Of a stretch of 64,000 bases of DNA, positions 27,061 through 34,742 are shown in pieces (the stretch's first letter is position 1; each line of letters starts with the position of its first letter). Source of the DNA: Sediminibacterium sp. (lineage in GTDB: Bacteria > Bacteroidota > Bacteroidia > Chitinophagales > Chitinophagaceae); contig NZ_JAHVAA010000011.1 of assembly GCF_019264485.1 (NCBI RefSeq), positions 186,001 to 250,000 on the forward strand. Reading direction: 5' to 3'. A program made the position numbers and the translations under genes. The notes beneath the pieces were generated by a model, which was given only the letters and a program-made list of their open reading frames with translations, had not been told where the DNA came from and ran no database searches.

Positions 27061-27126
27061 TCCGAAGGACCCCTTTGGGGAAGTTGGATATTCGAAATTC
27101 GATATTCCCCGAGGGGGTCCTTCGGA
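27061..27126. repeat. Inverted pair of 20-bp micro-elements between convergent genes
   Basis: TCC-GAA-GGA + CCCC-TTT-GGGG (27061-27080) faces a reverse-complement copy at 27107-27126, with a shorter palindromic AATATCG-type core between. The whole can fold into a large hairpin between the flippase gene (+) and the DUF707 gene (-) and may end transcription from both sides. Confidence 0.7.
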
Positions 27127-27137
27127 CGAAATTCTTC

Positions 27138-27830
27138 CTACTCTCCTCCCGGAATGGTTTTGTAGACCATGAATTCTTTCTGCATTCCCTTTTTATATTG
27201 TTTAAAAATTTCCTGCATCTCTTTTTTAGGATGTTTGGGGAAACGGGAATAGTCGGCACCGATGGGTTTGGTGTGGCGCATGATGATATTGTCTATGATA
27301 GCGATGCTGTTTTTTGGATAACCCAGCAGATAGGGCCAGAGATAGTCATACCCCCAGCCGGAATAGTTGAGGCGGAAGCTGTCTTTTAATTGTAGCAGTG
27401 TGTTGATATGCATCAATGGGGCGAGTACTTCAACGAAATTGGTATAGCGTAAAAAGGAGCCGGGTTTGGGTTGTGTAAGTGGATGTGATATATAACCCGT
27501 CATAGCCGGCTGGCATAATTGTAGTTGATAGTCTGCCGCGAGCTGAAAAAGTCTGTTGATTTCGGATGTGGGTATCGACACATCATTATCCGGTAACCAT
27601 ACATATGTATACTCCTGAATAAGGGTCGGGTTCTTCTCTATCCAGTCGAAGAGCAGGTGGTATTTCATTCCACTCGCCTGGTAAAAATAGCGGGCTTCAA
27701 GGGTATATTTTTCTGCTACTTCTTTCTTATTTCCATAATAGATGAGGCAGAGATCGAATGCTGCTGTTCCTTCCATCCATTCTCCATGCAGGGAATCATC
27801 TCCCACCGCGCTTATAATCAGGTTCTTCAT
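27138..27830 (-). CDS. DUF707-family protein
   Basis: A 230-residue soluble protein. NLIISAVGDDSLHGEWM at the start, then FDLCLIYYGN, YVWLPDNDVSIP and NYSGWGYDYLWPYLLG, identify the DUF707 family, which has a GT-A-like acidic patch (DND) and is often found with glycan genes. A glycosyltransferase role is plausible but unproven. Its start overlaps the glf stop by 4 bp (ATGA), so it is translated with glf. Confidence 0.8.
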   Translation of the reverse strand: MKNLIISAVGDDSLHGEWMEGTAAFDLCLIYYGNKKEVAEKYTLEARYFYQASGMKYHLLFDWIEKNPTLIQEYTYVWLPDNDVSIPTSEINRLFQLAADYQLQLCQPAMTGYISHPLTQPKPGSFLRYTNFVEVLAPLMHINTLLQLKDSFRLNYSGWGYDYLWPYLLGYPKNSIAIIDNIIMRHTKPIGADYSRFPKHPKKEMQEIFKQYKKGMQKEFMVYKTIPGGE

Positions 27831-28930
27831 AGTTGGTGATTACGCATAAACTGTAAGGCTGATTCAATTACCTGGTGCATATCGTAGTATTTATATTCTG
27901 CCAGTCTCCCCCCAAAAAACACTTTTTCTTCTTTTTCTGCCAGTGATTTATACTTTGTATATATCTCATTGTTAGCCGCATCATTTACCGGGTAGAATGG
28001 TTCGCTGACAGAGGCTTTATAAGCTACGGGATATTCGTAACTGATCCAGGTATGTGGCGATTCCTTATAGTCGAAATGTTTGTGTTCAATGATCCTGGTA
28101 TAGGGTACTTCCGCATCCGTAAAATTCATCATGGCAACGCCCTGGTAGTTGGAAACATGTTCTTTCAGCTCATGTTTAAAATTTTGTGTTTTATATTCCA
28201 GCTCTCCATATTTATAGCCATAAAACCTGTCGATCGGACCAGTATAAATGACGCGGTCATAGGCGGGTAGGGGGGCATTGAAAAAATCTGTATTCAGTCT
28301 TACTTCAATTCCTTCCAGCAGTTTTGTAAATAACTGTGTATATCCACCAATAGGTATACCCTGGTATTTATCGTTGAAATAGTTGTTGTCGTAAGTAAAC
28401 CTTACGGGTAGTCTTTTGATGATGCTGGCGGGTAATAAAGCTGGTTCTTTTCCCCATTGTTTTTGGGTATAGCCTTTAATGAGTGTATGGTATACATCTG
28501 TACCCACCAGTTTAATGGCCTGTTCTTCCAGGTTTTGGGGTTCATGTGTAATGGATGATGACTGTGCAGCTATGATAGCCCTGGCTTCTTCCGGTAATCT
28601 AATATTCCATAGTTTGGAGAAGGTCCACATATTAAAGGGGAGTGAGAAAATATCGCCTTTATAATTGGCTACGGGTCTTAAAGTGAAATTATTGAATGAT
28701 ACGAGTTCATTGATCCATTTCCATACAAACTCATTGGATGTATGAAAGATATGTGGCCCATACATATGGAGGTGTATGCCATTTCTTTCTTCGGTGTAAC
28801 AATTGCCACCTATATGCCCCCTTGAATCAATGACACAAACCCGCTTGCCTCTTTTTTTTAGCTCATTAGCACAAATGCTGCCAAAAAAACCAGCGCCCAC
28901 AATCAGGTAATCAAAGGAAGTACGGGTCAT
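27827..28930 (-). CDS. glf: UDP-galactopyranose mutase
   Basis: A 367-residue FAD enzyme that interconverts UDP-galactopyranose and UDP-galactofuranose. I chose the ATG at 28930, giving MTRTSFDYLIVGAGFFGSIC with the FAD-binding GxGxxG near residue 12. A TTG at 28981 would add 17 residues but overlaps a -7 box. VCVIDSRGHIGGNCYTE, YGPHIFHTSN, YTQKQWG, IPIGGYTQLF and FGGRLAEYKYYDMHQV are family blocks, including the mobile-loop and active-site residues. It implies a galactofuranose-containing glycan. Confidence 0.95.
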   Translation of the reverse strand: MTRTSFDYLIVGAGFFGSICANELKKRGKRVCVIDSRGHIGGNCYTEERNGIHLHMYGPHIFHTSNEFVWKWINELVSFNNFTLRPVANYKGDIFSLPFNMWTFSKLWNIRLPEEARAIIAAQSSSITHEPQNLEEQAIKLVGTDVYHTLIKGYTQKQWGKEPALLPASIIKRLPVRFTYDNNYFNDKYQGIPIGGYTQLFTKLLEGIEVRLNTDFFNAPLPAYDRVIYTGPIDRFYGYKYGELEYKTQNFKHELKEHVSNYQGVAMMNFTDAEVPYTRIIEHKHFDYKESPHTWISYEYPVAYKASVSEPFYPVNDAANNEIYTKYKSLAEKEEKVFFGGRLAEYKYYDMHQVIESALQFMRNHQL

Positions 28931-28978
28931 GTTTTTTATTGTGTTGGAGAAAAATACGTACCGATCTGCGTTTGCGAG

Positions 28979-28986
28979 CAAATATA
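28979..28986 (-). promoter_or_regulatory. -7 box (TATATTTG) for glf-DUF707
   Basis: Exact TAnnTTTG match on the minus strand, about 48 bp upstream of the chosen glf ATG. It excludes the upstream TTG as the usual start. No clear -33 element is seen. Confidence 0.5.
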
Positions 28987-29023
28987 GTTTTTAAGCGGTT
29001 TAAAGGGAATAATTTGTTGGCTT

Positions 29024-29105
29024 TTAGCTGTTAGCCATTAGCTATTAGGAGTAAGGTGACCAAGCCTTCAGCTCCTCTATCTTCCTCCTAATAGCTAACA
29101 GCCAA
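29024..29105. repeat. Paired heptad arrays forming a hairpin (TTAGCNN)
   Basis: Left words TTAGCTG, TTAGCCA, TTAGCTA, TTAGGAG (29024-29051). Right complement words CTCCTAA, TAGCTAA, CAGCCAA (29085-29105). They lie between the divergent glf and polymerase genes. TATCTTTA at 29120-29127 is a likely -7 box for the gene at 29150. Confidence 0.8.
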
Positions 29106-29149
29106 CCCCAACAACTCCTTATCTTTACGAACTGTAAGTAAAAGAAATA

Positions 29150-30418
29150 ATGGCCGTAGTAAAACGTTTGTATTTTAGTTTTTTTGTACTGGTATATATG
29201 CTCTATGCCCTGTTTAACAAGGGAATTGCATATAGCTATTTGAGTGAAGCGATCATTGTGTCAGGTTTGTTATTGGTATTGTGGAACCTGCGTTCTTATG
29301 AATTTGCCTGGGACAGGCGAATGGCTTTATTGTTTTTTTTTATGTTTATGTCTATCCTCTATATCGGGAGAGGTGTCATGGAAGGATATGGGATAACCGA
29401 TGTAGTTCGTGATTCGGTGATCTTTAACTATATAGCTTTTGCATTTATTGTTTATTTCTTAAAAGATGAATTACCTTTTCTAAAACAACAGCTATTTACC
29501 ATTTATAAATGGTATCCCGTTTGTATGTGCTGTTTTTTCCTACTCTCTTCTTATTCACCTTTTCTTCGGGAGTTGACCATTTTCGGGGGTCAACGGATTT
29601 TTTTATACAAATTTGGCGACATGGGAGTACACTTGTTTATTGCCACTATTTTCTTGTTGAATGGTAATATTGTGCTGAGTAGACGTTATCTGGTACTGCA
29701 ATGGGTTATAATTGCTTACCTGTTTCTGGTGGTATCATCTTATAGCCGGTCTGGCATGATTTCATTTATTATTCCGATGGGTGTATTTTTTATACTCACT
29801 AAGAACATGGTGATCAAGCGTCAGATGATTAAGTTGTTGAAATTCGCACCCTTTATTGTAATTCTGGCATTGCCCCTGTTTTTGTCTACCAACCTGGAAG
29901 AAAATTTCCAGGGCAGGAGTCTTAGTATAGAACAGCTTAAAAACAATGCTGTTAGTATTTTTTCTTCCGAAGATGATGGTACTACCTTAAGTGATAATAA
30001 GGTATGGCGCTTGGTATGGTGGGGCAGAATTGTAGAGTACACTTTTTTAGGCGAGTATTTCTTTCATGGCAGGGGGTTGGGCATGAGTCTCGCCGCTACT
30101 GATGATATTGATTATGACCCCACTGAAGGTAACCTTCGTTCACCCCATAGTTTTCATATGACAGTACTCGCCCGTTTTGGAGTGCCTGTTTTTTTATTGT
30201 GGTTGTATTGGATGTATTTACATATCAGTAAAATCAGGAGAAAAGAACTAAGTGCATTTATGCTGATACTATTATCTGTCAGTTTGTCTTTCCTCATTAA
30301 TGCATCTTTCGATGTTTTTCTCGAGGGGCCTATGGGAGCGATGCCTTTTTGGATATTTGTAGGACTTGCCTATGCAGAAGAAGCATTTAATTCATCTGCA
30401 AATATCAACACTGCCTGA
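29150..30418 (+). CDS. O-antigen polymerase/ligase-like membrane protein (Wzy-type)
   Basis: A 422-residue protein with about eleven hydrophobic helices and one larger extracytoplasmic loop (about 255-340) holding GNLRSPHSFHMTVLARFGVP, which resembles the conserved His/Arg loop of O-antigen ligases and polymerases. SSYSRSGMISFIIPM is the other family-like block. In this setting (flippase, Wzz-like and export genes nearby) a repeat-unit polymerase is most likely; a ligase cannot be excluded. Confidence 0.75.
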   Translation: MAVVKRLYFSFFVLVYMLYALFNKGIAYSYLSEAIIVSGLLLVLWNLRSYEFAWDRRMALLFFFMFMSILYIGRGVMEGYGITDVVRDSVIFNYIAFAFIVYFLKDELPFLKQQLFTIYKWYPVCMCCFFLLSSYSPFLRELTIFGGQRIFLYKFGDMGVHLFIATIFLLNGNIVLSRRYLVLQWVIIAYLFLVVSSYSRSGMISFIIPMGVFFILTKNMVIKRQMIKLLKFAPFIVILALPLFLSTNLEENFQGRSLSIEQLKNNAVSIFSSEDDGTTLSDNKVWRLVWWGRIVEYTFLGEYFFHGRGLGMSLAATDDIDYDPTEGNLRSPHSFHMTVLARFGVPVFLLWLYWMYLHISKIRRKELSAFMLILLSVSLSFLINASFDVFLEGPMGAMPFWIFVGLAYAEEAFNSSANINTA

Positions 30419-30478
30419 TAACAATAACAACTTTCTGTGCCGGGCGGATCAATAAAAATTTTAGAAAAAGAGTAACTA

Positions 30479-31144
30479 ATGGAGATAGAAAAATTATTAA
30501 AAGACAATCCGAGTTTTCATGTTTGGGGCGACGGCCGGCCTGCTAATTTCGGCGTGTCTGATAAGGTGGTAAAATATATTATAAGCAAGTTGAAACCGGG
30601 TTTTGCAACACTTGAAACCGGTTCAGGTAAATCAACTTTTGCTTTTTTAATGGCAGGTTGTAAGCATATTTCCATTGCTCCCGATGCTGGCGAAGGAGAA
30701 AGAATACGACAATATTGTTTAGCGAATAATTTAAATGCTGATTTCAGTTTTATTGCTGAAAGTTCTGCCGAAGTATTACCGGCATTAATGAAAACTATAC
30801 CTGCGCTTGACGTTGTATTTATTGACGGGGCACATCGGTATCCTTATGCTGAAATAGACTATCATTTTACGGAACAAAAGCTAAGAGTGGGCGGATATAT
30901 GATAGTGGACGATGTTCATCTTCCATCTGTGAGAAACCTGTTTGTTTTTTTAAAAAGGGAAAAAAACTGGAAACTCGAAGCGGTAATAGGGAAAACAGCC
31001 TTCTTCATAAAAACAGGAGAAGAAGTATTAATCAATGACTGGCAGAATCAGGGTATTAATAGTTTTTTCCTTGTGTATTCAGATTTTAAAGCAAGCGTAA
31101 TAAAACTAATAAAGACTGTTTTATTCATGAAAAACAGGGACTGA
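30479..31144 (+). CDS. Class I SAM-dependent methyltransferase
   Basis: A 221-residue protein of the Methyltransf_24 type. The SAM motif is TLETGSGKSTFAFLMAGC (near 44-61). VVFIDGAHRYPYAEIDY gives the conserved IDGxH block and VGGYMIVDDVHLPSVRNL the metal-binding DD segment. It probably methylates a sugar. No membrane helix is seen. It lies 60 bp after the polymerase gene and 63 bp before the WecB-type gene, so probably in one operon. Confidence 0.82.
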   Translation: MEIEKLLKDNPSFHVWGDGRPANFGVSDKVVKYIISKLKPGFATLETGSGKSTFAFLMAGCKHISIAPDAGEGERIRQYCLANNLNADFSFIAESSAEVLPALMKTIPALDVVFIDGAHRYPYAEIDYHFTEQKLRVGGYMIVDDVHLPSVRNLFVFLKREKNWKLEAVIGKTAFFIKTGEEVLINDWQNQGINSFFLVYSDFKASVIKLIKTVLFMKNRD

Positions 31145-31207
31145 TATTTATTTGGTATTTTTTTAAAGGTCAGATACTGTTACTTTTATTGCTGAAAGAC
31201 CAGCTAT

Positions 31208-31981
31208 ATGATTCCTGTTCTGAATGTACCTTTTTATGATAAGGATATAACAACAGCCGTAGAAGATGTTTTGCAAGGGATGGTATCGGGTGCTTCAACA
31301 GGTAAAAACCTCTGTATTAGTGCCACTGGTGCGCATGGATTGATTGAGGCGAGAAAAGACCCGGATTTCAAAAATGTATTGCAAAATTTTTATATAAATC
31401 TGCCAGATGGTATGCCCGTTGTATGGATCGGCAGGTTAAAAGGCGCTAAATTAATACGCAGGTGTTATGGCCCTGATTTTTTTGAGTCTCTGTTGAAAGC
31501 GAGTGCTGATAAAGCCATAAATCATTTTTTTTGTGGCGGAAAAGACGGGGTTGCAGCAGCTTTAAGCGAAGCAGTAAAATCAAAATTCTCGAATGCGCGG
31601 ATAACCGGCTTTTATTCTCCGCCATTCAGGGATATGACAGATCCGGAAATGAATGAGCTGGGGCAACGAATTACGGAATCTGCTGCTCATATTGTGTGGA
31701 TAGGTATTAGTACGCCCAGACAGGAAAAATTCGCACGAAATTTGGCAAAATTTATCCAAGCCGATTATATCATTACCGTAGGAGCAGCTTTTGATTTTCA
31801 TACGGGCAGGGTAAAACAGGCACCAAAATGGATGCAAAACATGGGTCTGGAGTGGTTTTTCAGGCTTTTAATGGAGCCAAAGCGGCTCTATAAACGTTAT
31901 TTTGAGATAGTTCCCAAGTTTATCTGGCTGAATATCAAAGAATTTTTAGATTTTTACATCTTTAAAAAGAGACATATATGA
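31208..31981 (+). CDS. WecB/TagA/CpsF-family glycosyltransferase (GT26)
   Basis: A 257-residue protein. SATGAHGLIEARKDPDF, then INLPDGMPVVWIGRL, with the catalytic Asp in LPDG, followed by FFCGGKDGVAAAL, IVWIGISTPRQEKFA, ITVGAAFDFHTGRVKQAPKW and the C-terminal LEWFFRLLMEPKRLYKRYF. That last block is the appendage that brings these enzymes to the membrane. Family members add ManNAc(A), GlcA or a similar sugar to the second position of lipid-linked glycans. It overlaps the epimerase gene by 4 bp. Confidence 0.9.
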   Translation: MIPVLNVPFYDKDITTAVEDVLQGMVSGASTGKNLCISATGAHGLIEARKDPDFKNVLQNFYINLPDGMPVVWIGRLKGAKLIRRCYGPDFFESLLKASADKAINHFFCGGKDGVAAALSEAVKSKFSNARITGFYSPPFRDMTDPEMNELGQRITESAAHIVWIGISTPRQEKFARNLAKFIQADYIITVGAAFDFHTGRVKQAPKWMQNMGLEWFFRLLMEPKRLYKRYFEIVPKFIWLNIKEFLDFYIFKKRHI

Positions 31982-32988
31982 GCAGGAAGAAAGTGTTGGT
32001 ATGTGGGGCAGGCGGATTTATAGGGGGGCATTTGGTAAACAGACTTAAGGCGGAAGGAACCTGGGTTCGTGGGGTAGATATTAAGGAGCATGAATTCAGC
32101 ACACCGGCGGCTGATGAATTTATACTGGGTGATCTTACCGAACAGGAGGTGGTAAGAAGCATTTTGGATATGCGTTTTGATGAAATTTACCAGCTGGCTG
32201 CCGATATGGGTGGTGCCGGGTATATTTTTACCGGAGAGAATGATGCCAATGTAATGCACAATTCTGCCAGTATTAACCTGAACATATTACAACAGGCTTT
32301 AAAGAGCGGGTCTAAAAAAATATTTTATTCTTCTTCTGCCTGTATTTATCCTTCTTACAACCAGACCGATCCTGATAATCCGAAATGTTCTGAAGATTCG
32401 GCTTACCCTGCTGACCCCGACAGTGATTATGGTTGGGAGAAATTATTTAGTGAACGTCTCTATCTTGCTTTTGGCCGTAACCATGGCATGAATGTAAAGA
32501 TTGCCAGGTTTCATAATATTTTCGGCCCGGAAGGCACCTGGACAGGCGGAAAAGAAAAAGCACCGGCTGCCATTTGCAGAAAAGTAGCCGAAACGCCTGA
32601 TGGTGGTAGTATAGAAGTTTGGGGTGATGGCAAACAAACAAGATCATTTCTTTATATTGATGAATGTCTGGAAGGTGTATCGAGATTGATGGAGTCTGAC
32701 TTGAGTGGGCCCTTTAATATTGGATCGGAAGAAATGGTAACATTGAATCAGCTTGCTGAAATGGTTATTGGTATTTCAAAAAAGAATGTTTCAATCAATA
32801 ATGTGCTGGTACCTCACACCGGTGTAAGAGGGCGAAATTCTGATAATAACCTTATACAGGAAAAGTTGGGTTGGAGCCCATCTACTCCATTGGTCAAAGG
32901 TCTTGAAGATACCTATCAATGGATTGCAACTCAGGTAAAAACTGCCTACACCAAAAAATATGAAAAAGTAGTAGTTGGTGTGGAGTAA
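31978..32988 (+). CDS. GDP-mannose 3,5-epimerase-like SDR enzyme
   Basis: A 336-residue extended SDR protein. The NAD motif is GAGGFIGG (10-17). It matches the plant GDP-mannose 3,5-epimerase block by block: SSSACIYP with the acid/base C122, DYGWEK giving Y151 and K155, FHNIFGPEGTWTGGKEKAPA with the second catalytic Lys near 194, GDGKQTRSFLYIDECLEG and GVRGRNSDNNLI. The plant enzyme makes GDP-L-galactose and GDP-L-gulose. Here the product would be a glycan precursor, inferred from context. GDP-mannose synthesis genes are not in the window. Confidence 0.82.
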   Translation: MSRKKVLVCGAGGFIGGHLVNRLKAEGTWVRGVDIKEHEFSTPAADEFILGDLTEQEVVRSILDMRFDEIYQLAADMGGAGYIFTGENDANVMHNSASINLNILQQALKSGSKKIFYSSSACIYPSYNQTDPDNPKCSEDSAYPADPDSDYGWEKLFSERLYLAFGRNHGMNVKIARFHNIFGPEGTWTGGKEKAPAAICRKVAETPDGGSIEVWGDGKQTRSFLYIDECLEGVSRLMESDLSGPFNIGSEEMVTLNQLAEMVIGISKKNVSINNVLVPHTGVRGRNSDNNLIQEKLGWSPSTPLVKGLEDTYQWIATQVKTAYTKKYEKVVVGVE

Positions 32989-33017
32989 ATGTTATCAGCA
33001 AGACAATAAATAATAGT

Positions 33018-33046
33018 AACGCAGGGTAATGCCTGCGTTTTGTTTT
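33018..33046 (+). terminator. Intrinsic terminator after the epimerase gene
   Basis: Stem AACGCAGG / CCTGCGTT (33018-33025 and 33032-33039), loop GTAATG, then TTTTGTTTT. A classic rho-independent terminator closing the operon that starts at 29150. Confidence 0.85.
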
Positions 33047-33098
33047 GGGGAATAAAAATGAGTGTCTTTTATATTTAACATCTATATATCGGTATCAA

Positions 33099-34664
33099 AT
33101 GATTTTTATTAGAAAGTATATATCAATGGTGGTCATATTTGTATTTTTTCAACAAATACTTATGGCCCAACCCGTTTATGAAAGGCATACTTATGAAGTG
33201 TACAATTATCTATACAGGCTCGCCCAAAAAGGAATAGTGGAGTTTAACGATAATGTGAGGCCTCTCAGCAAAACCTATATTCATTCAGTATTGGATTCGG
33301 CAGCAATTCGGATAGCTGAATTAAGTGAAACAGAGAAAAAAGAACTGGCGTTTTATCTGAGGGAGTTTAAAGAAGGAGAACGTAAACGCATCTTATCTGC
33401 CAAAGGAGAAGGGTTTACCCTTTATTCAGACCCGATCCTCACTTCTTCCTATACAGGTGGAAAAGGAACGGATGTGAAATCAACAAGCCTGGGGATTAAT
33501 TTCTGGGGAAGGATAGGTAAGAACCTGGGTTACCAGTTTTCATTTCATGATATTAATGAAAAAGGAAAGGGACTGGATACGGCTAAAAAGTCTTTGTTTG
33601 CCGGTAATACAACAGGAATCGTTAATCAAACCCCCTTTGCTACCAGCAGTGCAAGTTTCACTGAGTTAAGGGCCAATCTTCGCTATGAATTTAAAAATGG
33701 TGCGGTAAGTGTAGGACAGGATTATTTATTGTGGGGATATGGTGAAGCAGGACGTTTGGTATTATCTGATAAAGCACCCGTTTATCCGTATATCCGGCTC
33801 GATTACCAGCCTTTGCCCTGGCTCAAGTTTAACTATACCCATGCATGGCTTCGTTCGAATATGGTCGACTCATCTCGTTCCTATCCTATTCCAACCGGTA
33901 ATGGATACAGAACAGTTGAAATTTCAAAATACATGGCTTCACACAGTATTGATATCAACCTTACCAAAAAACTTGTTTTATCATTGGGCGAATCGATTAT
34001 CTACAACGACCGCCTGAATATCGGATACCTGATTCCCATCATGTTTTTTAAGGCAATTGACAACAATTCGAACTCTACTTTTCTGGAGAGGGGGTCGAAT
34101 GGCCAGTTCTTTTTTCAGTTAAGTTCAAGGAATCAACTAAAAAACACACACCTCTACGGTACTCTTTTTATAGATGAAGTAAGACTTACAGGATTGTTTA
34201 ATAAAACAAAACAACGTAACCAGCTCGGTTATACAGTAGGAGGTTCTCTGACAGATGTTGCCGGAATCAATTACCTCACCCTTGGAGCTGAATACACACG
34301 TGTTCGTCCGTTTGTGTACAGGAATATATTGTCTGCACAGAACTATGTTCACCAGGGTTATCTGATGGGTGACTGGATTGGCAGTAATGCCGACAGACTG
34401 ATTGTTTATACCCGTTATACACCTGTTCAACGTTTGAAACTTTATGCACGCTATACGCATCTTCGTAAAGGTGGCCCGGGTACATTGGATCAGCAATACC
34501 TTCAACAACCCCAGCCATCATTCCTCTTCGATTTTCAACAACGATCGGATGAATTTTTATTCAATGCATCTTACGAATATATTCACCGCCTTTACCTGAA
34601 TATGCAATTGCGCAGGTTTGACCAGCAGAACATAATTAATTTGGGATTGACGTATGGGCTGTAG
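33099..34664 (+). CDS. Wzi-like outer-membrane protein (3 of 3)
   Basis: About 521 residues from the ATG at 33099. An upstream TTG (33045) sits right at the terminator and was rejected. A signal peptide (MIFIRKYISMVVIFVFFQQI, cleaved near MAQ) is followed by a helical start (YNYLYRLAQKGIVEF) and a strand-rich barrel with SVGQDYLLWGYGEAGRLVLS, the position of the Wzi WWGP block, here clearly diverged. The last residue region (LGLTYGL) fits a barrel end. It is more distant from the tandem pair at 19108-22370 than these are from each other. Confidence 0.72.
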   Translation: MIFIRKYISMVVIFVFFQQILMAQPVYERHTYEVYNYLYRLAQKGIVEFNDNVRPLSKTYIHSVLDSAAIRIAELSETEKKELAFYLREFKEGERKRILSAKGEGFTLYSDPILTSSYTGGKGTDVKSTSLGINFWGRIGKNLGYQFSFHDINEKGKGLDTAKKSLFAGNTTGIVNQTPFATSSASFTELRANLRYEFKNGAVSVGQDYLLWGYGEAGRLVLSDKAPVYPYIRLDYQPLPWLKFNYTHAWLRSNMVDSSRSYPIPTGNGYRTVEISKYMASHSIDINLTKKLVLSLGESIIYNDRLNIGYLIPIMFFKAIDNNSNSTFLERGSNGQFFFQLSSRNQLKNTHLYGTLFIDEVRLTGLFNKTKQRNQLGYTVGGSLTDVAGINYLTLGAEYTRVRPFVYRNILSAQNYVHQGYLMGDWIGSNADRLIVYTRYTPVQRLKLYARYTHLRKGGPGTLDQQYLQQPQPSFLFDFQQRSDEFLFNASYEYIHRLYLNMQLRRFDQQNIINLGLTYGL

Positions 34665-34742
34665 AGAAACAGAGGAACAGAGAAATGTCGAATGTTCAAC
34701 TTCGAAATTGGATATTCCTCTGTTTCTCTGTTCTTCTGTTTC
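34663..34742. repeat. Paired octad arrays (ACAGAGRA) between convergent genes
   Basis: AGAGAAAC/AGAGGAAC/AGAGAAAT (34663-34686) face the complement TATTCCTC-TGTTTCTC-TGTTCTTC at 34713-34736. The hairpin lies between the convergent Wzi-like (+) and WcaJ-like (-) genes and could end both transcripts. A second locus with the same word is at 39394-39470. Confidence 0.75.

Noticed and set aside
28931..28981. N-terminal extension of Glf from a TTG at 28981
   Set aside because: It overlaps a perfect -7 box, and the FAD-binding motif is placed normally from the ATG at 28930.
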